Shown: piece by piece, positions 51,985 to 62,861 of the stretch | Position numbering within the stretch: position 1 is the first letter of the stretch | How the letters are laid out: each line of letters starts with the position of its first letter | Assembly (NCBI GenBank): GCA_024291935.2 | Contig: JAGTYA010000024.1 | Coordinates: 4,898,001-4,962,000, forward strand | DNA length: 64,000 bases | Direction of reading: 5' to 3' | From: Okapia johnstoni | Taxonomy: Eukaryota; Chordata; Mammalia; Artiodactyla; Giraffidae | Position numbers and translations under genes: made by a program | The notes under the pieces: generated by a model | Seen by the model: only the letters and a program-made list of their open reading frames with translations | Database searches by the model: none | What the model was told of the DNA's origin: nothing

Positions 51985-52520
51985 GCCTCCCTCCAGCTCT
52001 CTCCCTGCCAGCTTCTCTCACAGCCTCTCCCCATCACTCTCTCTCTTTCTCTGTGTATTCATCTCTCCCTATCTTTTTTCTGTCTTGCTATCTGTGCCCT
52101 TTTCTCTTCTCTGTCCCCGCACTCCATTTGTTCTCTCCGCCTGTCTGAATTGTATCTCTCTCTCTCCATCTCTGTTTGGATGCGGGCGCTGGGGCAGCGG
52201 TGGGCGAGTGTGAGTGAATTTCTCATTCTCTTTATGCCTCTGTCACACCCTTATTTTTATACCTGCTCCCAAAGGCTCTCTTTCTTTCTCTCTGTGTGCA
52301 TTTGTGTGTACGTGTTTCTGTCTTTCTTTATGTGTTTTTCTGCCTTTATCTCCCTCTAGGTGTCTCTTTTTCTTTCTTTTTTTTTTTTGCTTTTCTTTTC
52401 TCTGTGTGTATCTCTTCCCATTTTTCTCTCTCCCCTGCTGATTGCCATCTCTCTCTCCCTCATCTCTCCTTGTACTTGCTTCCTCTTTCCAGGTATCTCT
52501 GTCTCTTTCTCTCCACCCCG
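51985..52520. repeat. About 530-bp pyrimidine-rich (CT/TTTC) low-complexity tract
   Basis: Mostly C and T with CTCTCTCTCTT, TTTCTTTCTC and a T-run near 52376-52389. No single period dominates. Long hydrophobic Ser/Leu/Phe-rich frames on the plus strand and Lys/Arg/Glu-rich ones on the minus strand are composition artefacts. Confidence 0.85.
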
Positions 52521-53803
52521 TCATGGAGGAGCACAGAGGATGATGTTCACACAGAGGCTGATGGGTGGGAAGGAACTGACCTGCCAGAAGGGTGCCTCCA
52601 GGCCTGGGGAACAGCCCATGTGGAAACAGATCATGAGATTTCACTCTGATTGAGATTCAAGAGAAGAAAATCTTGGACGACTATGGAAGTGGGGGTGGGG
52701 GCAGAGAGAGGGTCTAACCCAGCCAGCAAGCGGCAGGGCCAAGAGGACTATGAAGACTATGAGGAATCAAGGCCAACTTCTTGGCGTGCTCTTTCCCTTC
52801 CAGGCTTCAGGGATGGGTTTCCAGTTCCACAGGGACATGGGAGAAGGCCAGAGTTTGGTTATATTCATGACAAGTTTTGTGAGCCTCAGCTCCTGAGCAG
52901 GGCAGCTCAGGGGCCCAGGTAGCATCCAGACAAGAGTCTGGACATTCTCCCCAGAGCAACCCACCTGCCCAGCACCTCCTGGGCCTTCCAAGGTTAGTGC
53001 CTGTTGGAGCAGGGAGAGACCCCGGCGCTCAGCAGAGGCACAGACTCCCGGAGACACCAACACTGGTGGCAGAGGTGGGAGGCCTCACTGATGGCCTGTA
53101 GGGGTCAGCAAACCAGGAGGAGGGCAGAGTGGACCCTGAGGATGGACAGAGCCCTGAGCGTATGCCCGCCCACCATGGATGTTCAGAGCTAACAGGGGAG
53201 ACCCAGGAGGGAAGTGAAGTTCAGTGGTTCTCAGTTAGTGTGGCCACCTTGCAGGTGGACAAGACTGAGGCATCCTGGTTGCCAAGAGAAAAACCTGCCA
53301 GGAGAATAACCTCCTGAGGGATGTGGTGTGCTGAAGATGCCATCAGGTGCTTCTAGGAAGAGGACTCCATCGTTAAATCTGCGTGGGTAACTGCATTAGG
53401 TTTTGTTTTTGCATTTGTTTCTTTTCTATAACAACTTCAATTTCTCAGAGGCTGATAGCAGTAAACATTTATCTTTCTCACTTATGAATCTGCAGGCTCC
53501 TGGGGTGGAGGTCTGCTTCAGGCTTTGGATGAATTCCTGGGCCACTCCTAGGCCTCTCCTGGAACCAGGGGCTCCCCGTGCTCCTCAGGGCCCTTGGCCA
53601 AAATGTGAGAAAGGTGAGTGCTTGAGTGAGTCATGCCTCTTAAGGCCTCAGCTCAGAACTGGCAACAGCCACTTCCACCAGGGTTCCATTGACCACCGTA
53701 AATCCCACGGTTACACTCTCAGAGAGAGTGGGAAACGTGATTTACCTACTCCAGGGTCACATGGCAGAGGGAAGGAGGAGGGAATCAGGAATAAATCCCA
53801 CCT
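52521..53803. other. No gene or recognisable repeat seen
   Basis: About 1.3 kb unassigned. A 136-codon frame at 53403-53813 has no recognised domain. Confidence 0.4.
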
Positions 53804-53813
53804 GCCTCTTTAA

Positions 53814-54017
53814 TGGGCTTCCCAGGTCACACCTGCCAATGCAGGAGACATAAAAGACATGGGTTCAGTCACTTGGTCGAGAAGATCCCCTGGAGGAGGG
53901 CATAGTAACCCACTCCAATATTCTTGCCTGGAGAATCCCATGGACAGAAGAATCTAGTGAACTACAGTCCATGGGGTTGCAAAGAGTTAGACCTGACTGA
54001 AGTGACTTAACACACAT

Positions 54018-54065
<48 letters not shown>
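53814..54065 (+). mobile_element. Bov-tA SINE, sense, with (CA)23 tail
   Basis: GGGCTTCCCAGGTCACACCT through GACCTGACTGAAGTGACTTA, then a CA-repeat tail. Target-site duplication GCCTCTTTAA at 53804-53813 and GCCTCCTTAA at 54066-54075. The tail carries the microsatellite listed next. Confidence 0.94.
54019..54064. repeat. (CA)23 microsatellite
   Basis: 46 bp uninterrupted CA run seeded by the SINE tail. Read backwards it gives a Cys-Val repeat frame, an artefact. Confidence 0.96.
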
Positions 54066-54075
54066 GCCTCCTTAA

Positions 54076-54890
54076 CACTGCAGACTCAGCCCCCACACTC
54101 CACATGTCTCTGTGGGGTCACCAAGCCCTCTGGATTCCTTACATATATTAGGTATTAGGCAAGCTGACTTGAGCCCTTTGGGGCTCTGTGGGACATCCAG
54201 TCTCCCAGGGCATAGGGTCCTGCTCCCTCCGGTTTCTGCTCAGTGTTACCCCTTTCCTCCCTCTGCCGCTCTCCATTCCTCCCTACACTGAGCTTAGAAC
54301 CCATGCCGAACCCTCCCTCCTGCCTGGTGAAACACAGGACTATCTATTCTGAGTTTCTATTCTCAGTATTACAAAACATGATTGAAGATTCATTATTGTT
54401 ATTCTTATTGTTGTTGTTTTGCCTCAAACATGATGAAATGCCTCCTCCCACCCGCCTGAGTGAGCCAGCCAGGGCTCCAGGAAGATCATCTCCACCTGCC
54501 CGGCTGCAGCAGCCCCCAGGCAGTATGCAGTGTTTTCTTCCATCTGCTGTGCATATTAGCACATGAGAGGTGTACTTGGCCCAGGAAATGATCTTTCCTG
54601 GAACATCTATTACGGGTCCTTTGACAGTGGATGGGGTGGGAAGAGCTCTCTAGGCTTTAAGGAGCTTGTGAGGATTAAATGAAGGAAATCTTGTTGGGAG
54701 CCCCTGGGCACTGATAGGAACCTAGTCAGTGTTTGTTCCCCTTTTCTTTAAAGAACACCCCACCTTAGGTGACCCTGTAATGCTGTCAAGCCAGCATGTT
54801 TCAGAGAGCAAGGGGACACTGCTATGAATCACATCCAGACAACAGGCATACGCTGGGGCTGTCCCAAGTCAAGTGGGATTTGTGGCTGCC
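54076..54890. other. No gene seen; short TTG-rich run
   Basis: Unassigned except TTATTGTTGTTGTTTTG near 54404-54421. Confidence 0.4.
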
Positions 54891-54899
54891 CTGCCCAAC

Positions 54900-55104
54900 C
54901 CTGGTGGCTCAGATGGTAACGAATCTGCGTGCAATGCAGGAGACCAGGGTTCTATCCCAGGGTTGGCAAGATTCCCTGGAGAGGGGAATGGCAACCCATT
55001 CCAGTATTCTTGCCTGGAGAATTTCATGGACAGAGGAGCCTGCAGAGCTACAATCCATGGGGTCACAAAGAGTCAGACACAACTGAGTGACTAACACTAG
55101 CACA
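54900..55104 (+). mobile_element. Bov-tA SINE, sense, with TSD
   Basis: CCTGGTGGCTCAGATGGTAA through GACTAACACTAGCACA. Exact 9-bp target-site duplication CTGCCCAAC at 54891-54899 and 55105-55113. Confidence 0.96.
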
Positions 55105-55113
55105 CTGCCCAAC

Positions 55114-55604
55114 TCTGGACCTTATTACAGACTCTGGTGTCTCTGCTCCCTTCCACCTCCATGGGGATAGGGTGGCAAGGGGGTGGCATGGGTAGGGAGG
55201 CCCCATGCCCACCCACAGAGCACAGGGCTGCCTCCTGGCCCTGGTATGAGGCCCTGAGGTGGGCAGGGCCTTTGGAGACCAGCTGGGACTCAGATTCTGA
55301 CAGACCATTCAGCCTTGCCTTCAACCTCTCTGGGTAAGAGCGTCCTCAGGGATGGATCACAAGCACACACCTACTGGACTCCAGCCTTCCACTTTTCTGC
55401 CATGAGCTGATCCTGGAAGCTGTTGTTCTTGGCTCTTTGCAACAGAATTAGAAAAGCCTTTGGGAGAGGTCTTTGCCCCCAAGGGCTCCACCTGTAGACC
55501 CCTCCTACCCCGCCCACAGTGCACAGCAACTGACTGCTCCTGGCTCAGCAGAGAGGGGACCTGACTTCCCTGGATGAGCTGGGCTGAGAATGGACAACCC
55601 TCAG
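55114..55604. other. No gene or repeat seen
   Basis: Unassigned. Confidence 0.4.
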
Positions 55605-55736
55605 TCAGACCTGGGTCAGATGGTGGCTCTGCCACTGTGTGACTTAGAGCAGGTCACCCCACCCTCTGTTTCCTCATCTGCAGAGTGAGTCTAACTACAT
55701 CTTTCTCCCAGGATTCTTAGGAGAACCTAGTGGGTC
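55605..55736 (+). mobile_element. MIR SINE, sense
   Basis: GGTGGCTCTGCCACTGTGTG ACTTAGAGCAGGTCACCCC, CTGTTTCCTCATCTGCAGAG and CCCAGGATTCTTAGGAGAAC in order. It ends at the solo LTR. Confidence 0.85.
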
Positions 55737-55740
55737 CCTT

Positions 55741-56128
55741 TGTTGGGGGAGTGTGTAATTTCCTCATTTCTGTCTCGCCGCAGCAAAGATTTGAAACGGC
55801 GGACCAGTGTTACAGCTCGCTTACAGCTCAGTTTTATTTGGCAAGCAAAGGATAGTACATCCTCAAGGCTTGAGGGCAGGCCAACCCCAAAATAAAGGGG
55901 GCTCAAACTTGGCTCCTCCTTTTGTATGTTTTTTCTCCTCCTCCTGAGCCTGCCTTATGTAAATTGGGCTAGGCAGGAGGGGCTAGGCAGCTAGGCTGTT
56001 TCTTTCACCTGAGGTTCTCACTCCAGTCCTCGGGTATTCTTTTGCTCCATTTTTTCAGGCTTTTCCCTTTCTTTATCTTTTAGCCACTGCCATTTTGGAC
56101 TCCTTTTTCCTATTCTAACTACCTAACA
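55741..56128 (-). mobile_element. Solo ERV class I LTR, minus strand, 388 bp, intact termini and TSD
   Basis: Plus-strand ends TGTTGGGG and ACCTAACA form imperfect inverted termini (TG...CA). A 4-bp target-site duplication CCTT lies at 55737-55740 and 56129-56132, the size typical of class I ERVs. Poly(A) signal AATAAA lies on the minus strand at 55833-55838, and ACATACAAAAGGAGG upstream may be a weak TATA. No retroviral internal sequence adjoins, so this is a recombined solo LTR. Confidence 0.88.
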
Positions 56129-56132
56129 CCTT

Positions 56133-56459
56133 GAAATCAGAGTCTCATTTCTGCTCCCACGAGGTCAAATCCCACTAGTCTTTAAGCAAGCACATATTAT
56201 GTGCATGCATGCATAGATTTCAGGCATGTACACACACACCTGCACCACCCAGGATGCATCTAGAATGTGTTCTGCCCTTTGGTTCCCAAATCATCCCCAT
56301 CAGGAGCTCGTCTCAGATTGTCCTTCTCCAGGATGTCTCCTCAAAACTAGCTAGAGCATCCAGTCCCCAGCCCATCCTGGGGATGGTGACCTCTCCCCAT
56401 GCTGTGCTCCCAAAGCTTGAATGGGCCCCCATGACCTATGTGTCACCTTACCCCTTCAT
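56133..56459. other. No gene or repeat seen
   Basis: Unassigned. Confidence 0.4.
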
Positions 56460-56592
56460 TCTTCATGTACATGATTTATTCAGTCATGCAAGTAACATAT
56501 AATAAGTCCCTACTGTGTGCCAGCACAGTCTAAAGTCATGTGAATGAGATTTGATTCCTGCCCTTAGGAGCTCTTGGTGTAGAAGGTGAGAC
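56460..56592 (-). mobile_element. L2 3' end, antisense
   Basis: GATTTATTCAGTCATGCAAG, GTCCCTACTGTGTGCCAGCA and GATTCCTGCCCTTAGGAGCT match antisense L2 end. Confidence 0.75.
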
Positions 56593-57299
56593 ATCTGTTT
56601 CACCTTGACATTTAATCCTCAACCAATGAGCAGAGACCAACCTAGAAGAGCCTTTTGGTGGGGGATCCTGGGCCATAACAGGAAGATGATTCCACAGCAC
56701 CAGGAGCCTCCCCTCCCCTACACTGGATCCACTCAACCTCCAGGCTGGAGTCCTAGTGAGCTGGTGAGGCATGTTCCTGTTTCTCCCTAGGAACACTAAT
56801 CACAACTCATCTGCTGCTCTGGGGAATGATTACCTGTCAGGATTCATTTGAGCTCTTGGCCTCCCAGAGACTCTCCCATCCCCCACCAGGCCGTCCTGTT
56901 GGCAGCCGAGGAACTGCTCCCCTGGATGTTAGGAGAGTGAAATTACTTCTCCCCCACCTCCTTGTTGGATGTAGCAGGTGGGTGCTGGGACATTTCAGTC
57001 CTGCCAGACCTGATAATGGAACTGTCATGATCAGACCAGCTGTGGGAGGTGAGCAGTGAGGATTCCAGGAACTCTTGGAGATTGTCTGCTACGCAGGCCT
57101 TCTCCGATTAGATTGGCTCAGGGAGCTATTTCAGACTCTCAAATTGCATCTGGAGCTCTTCTTGCCCTGACTCTCAGCATACCTGTCACTGTGCTTCTCT
57201 CAGACTACAGTTTCCACAGACCCACTAGAGACAGCATGTCTGGGCTTGAATCCCCAGGTAGTAACTGACCAGTGTACCACTGCCAGCAGGATAATAGTC
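56593..57299. other. No gene or repeat seen
   Basis: Unassigned. Confidence 0.4.
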
Positions 57300-57690
57300 G
57301 TGCGGGAAAATGGGATAATACTTGTTTTAATTGGGTCCATTTATGTTACAAGAAACACATATCCAAGTTGGCTTATTAAAGCTTGAAAAAAGGAATTTAT
57401 AGGCTCATGTAACTGAGAAGTTTAAGGGAATTCAGGTACAGCCGGATCCAGGTATTCAGATGAGGTTGTCAGGCATCCATTACACCCAGTCTCTTGCCTC
57501 TGCTATCCTCTGAATGGGCTTCACTCCCAGATAGACCCTCTCCTCCTGGAGGCTCCCAGCAGCTTCAGTAGAAAAAAAGTACTTTGCTTGCCCCCAATAT
57601 TCCAACAGATTCCCAGGATGGAGTCTCATTGGTCGAGGCTGAGTCACATGTCTGCCCCGAACCAATTAGTGTGACCTGGATCCCATGCTA
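57300..57690. mobile_element. Ancient interspersed repeat, family not assigned
   Basis: GGAATTTATAGGCTCATGTA ACTGAGAAGTTTAAGGG, GGATCCAGGTATTCAGATG and GAGTCACATGTCTGCCCCGA ACCAATTAGTGTG follow an old mammalian repeat I recognise but cannot name. Confidence 0.45.
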
Positions 57691-57699
57691 GCCGTGACT

Positions 57700-58155
57700 G
57701 TACATGTGCATGCACTGTTCCTGTCACCTGCAGTGGCCTTCTCCTTCATCTTCCCATCTGCATCTCCTAATCATCCAAACCAAGGTCAGCACCTCTCTTC
57801 ATGGATGCTTTCCCAACTCCATCCCCTAGTCTGCTTCAGACTTCTGTGCTCTGAGTCCCCATTGCATTCTATCTTGCATAGAATTCATCACGTGATCAAT
57901 ATGGATTTATGTGCTGATTCTCATTTCACTGTAAATATAATGAAATTGAAGGTAGGAACTCAGTATTGCCTACCACTGGCCCCTCAGCACAGGCTCAGGT
58001 ACATAGTTGTTGCTGTTGTTCAGTTGCTAAGTCATGTCCAACTCTTTGTGACCCCATGGACTGAAGCACGCTAGGCTTCCCTGTCCTCCACTATCACCCA
58101 GAGGTATCTCCAGGTATACATTTATATGCTCAATAAATATTTGCTGAAGCAGGAA
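57700..58155 (+). mobile_element. L2 LINE 3' end, sense, split by BovB
   Basis: TGCACTGTTCCTGTCACCTG, CAAGGTCAGCACCTCTCTTC, CCATTGCATTCTATCTTGCA and GGTACATAG...ATATGCTCAATAAATATTTGCTGA follow L2 order with a BovB end inserted near the terminus. Confidence 0.8.
58006..58108 (-). mobile_element. BovB 3' terminal fragment, antisense, nested in L2
   Basis: GTTGTTCAGTTGCTAAGTCA TGTCCAACTC through CCTGTCCTCCACTATCACCC AG: about 100 bp, severely 5'-truncated. Confidence 0.9.
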
Positions 58156-58599
58156 ATGGTTAGTGGGGAGTGAGGGAGGTTCTGGCACATATTCAGAAGG
58201 CAGAGAATTAGGGCTTGAACTGGGCTGTGGCTGGGGTGGAGGAGGGGACTGACACCAGACACAACCAGTGGCAATCGTGAGGATATCCTGGCCACTCTCT
58301 CCCACTGTGAGCTCAGATTCTGATCCAGGAGTCAGAGAACCATTGAGGTGACCCTACCTCACTCAGCCTTGAATTATCAGTCACCCACCTGCCATCCACA
58401 CTTGAGCAGTCCATGAGATGTTAGCCTCAGAACTGGGCTACAATCTCCTTTGGCATCTGGGAGGGGAACACAGATCCACTCCTCACAGTGAAGAGAGCTC
58501 CGTCTAGGACAAAATCTCTCCAGGGACTTGGAGGAGCCCATGCTTTTGCTGAGCAGCTCTTGAGGGAGGGTGATCAGAGCCCTGCTTTCTCAGCCTGCT
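58156..58599. other. No gene or repeat seen
   Basis: Unassigned. Confidence 0.4.
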
Positions 58600-58688
58600 C
58601 CTCTATTGACGGCTGTGTGATCTTAGGTCAGGCATTGCCCTCTCTGTAGCTCACTTTGTCCTTCTGACCAGTGGGGATGACAAATGCA
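58600..58688 (+). mobile_element. MIR fragment, sense
   Basis: GACGGCTGTGTGATCTTAGG TCAGGC and CTGACCAGTGGGGATGACAA fit MIR core. Confidence 0.6.
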
Positions 58689-58689
58689 T

Positions 58690-59085
58690 CAGTTTCCTAG
58701 GGCTGCCATAATAAAGTGTCACAAACTGGTGACTAAAAAAACCAGAAACTGATGGTCTCACAGTTCTGGAGGCAAGAGGTCCAAAATAAAGGTGTGTCAT
58801 GTTCCCTCAGAGCCTCTGGGGAGGAGTCATCCTTGCCTCTTCCAGCCTCTGTTGCCACTTCCATCTTCACAGGGCATTCACCTTGTGTGTTTCTGTGTCT
58901 AAATTCCCCTCTTCTTACAAGGACACCAGTCCTATTGGATTAGACCCACCTTGATGACCTCATGTTAACCTGATTACATCTGCAAAGACCTTGTTTTCAA
59001 ACAAGTCTCATTCATCAGTACTGGGATTAGGTCTTCACTCTGTCTTTGTGAGGGACACAACCCTGTAACATCAGTTAACTGGGAT
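58690..59085. mobile_element. Old interspersed repeat, L1M-type 3' region likely
   Basis: CAGTTTCCTAGGGCTGCCAT AATAAAGTGTCACAAACTGG, GTCTCACAGTTCTGGAGGCA AGAGGTCC, CTTACAAGGACACCAGTCC and TTACATCTGCAAAGACCTTG are highly recognisable phrases of a common mammalian repeat; I lean to an L1M 3' region. Confidence 0.65.
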
Positions 59086-59789
59086 TTTGAGATAATTAAG
59101 AAATGATTGTGAGAGCATAGTGCAATCGTGGACCCTTGATTAGATAAAGAACCTGGACTGGCTACTGTTCTGGGGTCCTGCAAAGCTTGTGACTCTGTGC
59201 CCTTTGATTTCCTGGTTTCTACAACCTCCAAAGAAGGGGGCCCTTGTCACTCAGAAACATTAGCACCGCAGGTGAGGAGATGTGATGAATGTGCCGTGTC
59301 ACCTGATTCTCCTGCTGTCATATTTAATGAAGGTTCCAAGCCTGACCACTCAGTCGCTGTCATGGAATCTTCCAGAGCTATCACCCACATCCTTCCCACT
59401 AATGAGGCTCAGCCCTCACCCCACTCTTTTTTGTCTTTGCCCTTCCTGTCACATCCAGGAGAAAAGTGGTGTCCAAGTTGTCTGTCTGCCAGAGGAAAAG
59501 AGATGCTTTGCTGAAGTGAAGGCTGAGGTGGCATTCTCTGGGTCTGTCTTTCTGGTGTGGGTGTTTCTGAAGGAATCTTAACTGTGGTCATAGTGTGGTA
59601 TTTTCTCCATCCATGTGACTGTGTATGGCACGACCTGTGGCAGCATCTTGACTCATTGATTTAAGAAATGCATTGAATTCCTTGAAAAACATGAAGTCAA
59701 GTCAACCTATGAGATGAAGACTATAGGCAATTTATCCTTGGGTCATTTAATATAATCAGCTTTGAATAATAATGGAGTTTGTGCTCCAA
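59086..59789. other. No gene or repeat seen
   Basis: Unassigned. 99- and 105-codon plus-strand frames overlap in different registers and lack domains. Confidence 0.4.
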
Positions 59790-59965
59790 ATAGGTGACAA
59801 CAAATATTCCCATATTTCCCAGCATCCTTTGCAGCTAGGTTGTCACCATGTGACTAGTTCTGGCCAATGGGCTGAGAGCAAAAGTATCATACTTATTTCT
59901 GGTTTCAGGTAATTAATAGTGGAAATGATGCCTCCGGTTCCTCCTTTCCTTTGCAGTGGTGACCA
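59790..59965. mobile_element. Ancient interspersed repeat, family not assigned
   Basis: TCCTTTGCAGCTAGGTTGTC ACCATGTGACTAGTTCTGGC CAATGGG is a known old-repeat phrase. Possibly L1M-type 3' end. Confidence 0.5.
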
Positions 59966-60482
59966 CAGGATCCCAGATGGGAGAGACAGACCTTCTCTAC
60001 CTTGTCCACCTCTGTCCCAGTATATAGAAAAGGGCACTTGGAGATATTCAATAAACACAGGGTGCATGAGCAGATGAATGAATGCATGAATTAATGACTT
60101 TTCTACATAAATTTCCAATATTTCTTCTTTAAGCAACTGAAAGAAAACTCTTCCTCCAGGTTTGGCTTGAAAACATTTTCTGCCTTTCTCTGTCTTGTCG
60201 GTTCAAGTTCCAAGGTCTCTTTCCTGGGGCATGCTGATGCCCCTGCTCCCACTCCTGTGTCTCACATTGTCAGAAAATCTTCCTCACAAGGGCTTTCACA
60301 AAAGCAGAGTTTTTTATTTCAGTGAGGTTCAATTTAATCAATATTTTTTCTTGATGGTACACACTTTTGTCGTCAAATCTAAGAACTCTTTACCTGGCCT
60401 TAGATTAGGAAGACTTTCTTCTATATTTTATTCTAAAAGTTCTATGTTTTACATTTATGTATATGATCCATTGAAAGAGAAG

Positions 60483-61173
60483 AGTGAAAACGTTGGCTTA
60501 AAACTCAATATTTAAAAATCTAAGATCATGGGATCTGGTCCCATCACTTCAAGGCAAATAGATGGGGATAAGGTGAAAACAGTGACAGATTTTATTTTCT
60601 TGGGCTCCAAAATCACAGATGGTGACTGTGGCCATGAAATTAAAAGACATTTTCTCCTTGGAAGAAAAGCTATGACAAATCTAGGTGGTATATTAAAAAA
60701 CAGAGACATCATTTTACTAACAAAGTCAAAACTACGGTTTTTCCAGTAGTCATGTATGGATGTGAGAGTTGGACTACAAAGAAGGCTGAGTGCTGAACAA
60801 TTGATGGTTTCAAATTATGGCTCTGGAGAAGACTATTGAGAGTCCGTTGGAGAGCAAAGAGGTTAAACTGGTCAATCTTAAAGGAAATCAACCCTGAATA
60901 TTCACTGGAAAGACTGATGCTGAAGCTGAAGCTCCAATACTTGAGCCTCTTCATGTGAAGAGCTGACTCATTGGAAAAGACTCAAATGCTAGGAAAGACT
61001 GAGGGCAGGAGGAGAAGGGGACAACAGAGAATGAGATGGTTGGATGGCATCACCAACTCAATGGGCATGAGTTTGAGTAAACTCTGGGAGATAGTGAAGG
61101 ACAGGGAAGCTTGATGTGCTGCAGTCCGTGGGGTTGCAAAGAATTGGACATGACTGAGCAACTGAGCAACAAC
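60483..61173 (+). mobile_element. BovB LINE 3' portion, sense, nested in L1 (first)
   Basis: About 690 bp, 5'-truncated. Exact 12-bp target-site duplication ATATGATCCATT at 60471-60482 and 61174-61185. The plus frame 60528-60749 has a BovB ORF2 C-terminal remnant (FIFLGSKITDGDCGHEIKR) before frameshifts. Confidence 0.96.
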
Positions 61174-61377
61174 ATATGATCCATTATGAGCTTTGTGTAA
61201 GATAAGCTGAGGTTAATTTTGCTGTTTATAGATGTGTAATTTCTGAGGTCTTCTTGTTGAGTAGGCTATCCTTCCTCCATGGAATTGCTTTTTCACTTTT
61301 GTCAAAAATCATTTGAGTGCATTTGGCTAGGTCTACTTCTGAGTTCTGTTTTCTGTTCCATTGATCTATGAGTCTAT

Positions 61378-62003
61378 GGGGAAACAATGGAAACCATGAC
61401 AGACTTTATTTTCTTGGGCTACAAAATCACTGCAGATGGTGACTGCAGCCATGAAATTAAAATACGTTTGCTCCTTGGAAGAAAATCTACGACCAAACTA
61501 GACAGCATATTAAAAAGCAGAGACATTACTTTGCCAACAAAGGTCCATCTAGTCAAAGCTATGTTTTTTCCAGTAGTCATGCGTGGATGTGAGAGTTGGA
61601 CCTTAAAGAAAGTTGAGCACTGAAGAATTGATGCTTTTGAACAGTGGTGTTGGAGAAGACTCTTGAGAATCTCTTGGACTGCAAGGAGATCAAATCAGTC
61701 AATTCTAAGGAAATCAGTCCTGACTATTCATTGGAGGACTGATGCTGAAGCTGAAGCTCCAGTAATTTGGCCACCTGATGGGAAGAACTGACTCATAGGA
61801 AAAGACCCTGATGCTGAGAAAGATTGAAGGCAAGAGGAGAAGGGGACAACAGAGGATGAGATGGTTGGATGGCATCACTGACTCGATGGACATGAGTTTG
61901 AGCAAGCTCCGAGAGTGGTGATGGACAGGGCAGCCTAGCATGCTGCAGTCCATGTGGTCATAAAGAGTTGGACATGACTGAGCAACTGAACTGAACTGAA
62001 CTG
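61378..62003 (+). mobile_element. BovB LINE 3' portion, sense, nested in L1 (second)
   Basis: About 625 bp, starting GGGAAACAATGGAAACCATG and ending in a GAACTGA repeat. Target-site duplication ATGAGTCTAT at 61368-61377 and ATGTGTCTAT at 62004-62013. Frame 61387-61623 gives ORF2 C-terminal residues including FIFLGYKITADGDCSHEIK and GCESWTLKKVEH before a stop. Confidence 0.96.
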
Positions 62004-62861
62004 ATGTGTCTATCCTTTTACCAAAATCTCAGTATCTTGATTAATGTAGCTGTATAGTACATCTTAACATTACATAGAGTGATTCCTCCCATTTTACTCT
62101 TCCTTGTCAAGATTGTTTTAGCTGTCCTAGATTCTGTGTTTTTCTATACACATTTGAGAATAAGCTTGCCTATGTTTACAAAAAGCCTTGCTGGCATTTT
62201 GTTAACAATTATGTTAAACCTGTATATCAACTTGGTGAGAGTTGACATCTTTAATATGTTGAATATTCAGATCCATGAGCACAATCTGTTTCTCCATTTA
62301 TTTATTTAGGTCTTCTAAAATTTCTTTTATCACTAATTTATAATTTTAGGCATACAGATTCTGGATGGATTTTGTTAAGTATAGCTAAATGCTTCATTTT
62401 CTCTGATACAATTTTAAGTAGCATTGTGTTTTTAATTTTGGTTTCTGTGTGTTCAGTTAGTTTATAGGAATATAATTGGTTTTAGTGAATTGATTTTGTA
62501 TATCCAGAGGCCTTGCTGAACACACTTGATTCTCGGAAGTATTTTGCAGATTCCTTGGAATTTTCTACACAGACAACCTGTCATCTGCAAGTAGAGATAA
62601 TTTTATTTCTTCTTCTTCAAACTGTATGTCTTTTATTTCCTTTTCTTACCTTATTTCAGTGGCTGTGAATTTTAGTACTATGTTCCATAGGAACATAGGA
62701 GTGAGAAGAGCAGATATACTTGCCTTGTTTCTAATCTTGGTCAGAAATCATTCAGTGTTTCACCACTAAGTTAAATGTGGGTTTTGTATGGATGTTCTTT
62801 ATTTTCTGGAAGAGATTGCATATCTTTGTCATAGTGGTAAAATTAACTCACTCAGTATTAT

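Larger units (their letters stand above)
60285..62858 (-). mobile_element. L1 LINE ORF2, minus strand, with two nested BovB insertions
   Basis: Antisense L1 text in three blocks: 60285-60482 (AATTTAATCAATATTTTTTC), 61186-61377 (CAAAAATCATTTGAGTGCAT, TGTTCCATTGATCTATG) and 62004-62858 (TCAGTATCTTGATTAATGTA, GAGGCCTTGCTGAACACACT, ATACTTGCCTTGTTTCTAAT). The blocks are collinear with ORF2 on the minus strand, RT to C-terminal. Every frame is broken. Confidence 0.92.

Noticed and set aside
51852..52653. Hydrophobic membrane-like frames of about 98-151 codons
   Set aside because: The pyrimidine-rich tract encodes Leu/Ser/Phe in any frame; three overlapping frames look alike.
53865..54065. Cys-Val repeat peptide
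   Set aside because: It is the (CA)23 microsatellite read on the other strand, joined to antisense SINE sequence.
37121..56128. AATAAA signals as evidence for genes
   Set aside because: Those at 37121, 39499, 42540, 44957 and the minus-strand ones at 39768 and 55833 all lie in LTRs.
60528..61623. BovB frames as possible domesticated genes
   Set aside because: Only the C-terminal tail of ORF2 remains, the frames are broken within 80 codons, and the reverse-transcriptase core is absent.
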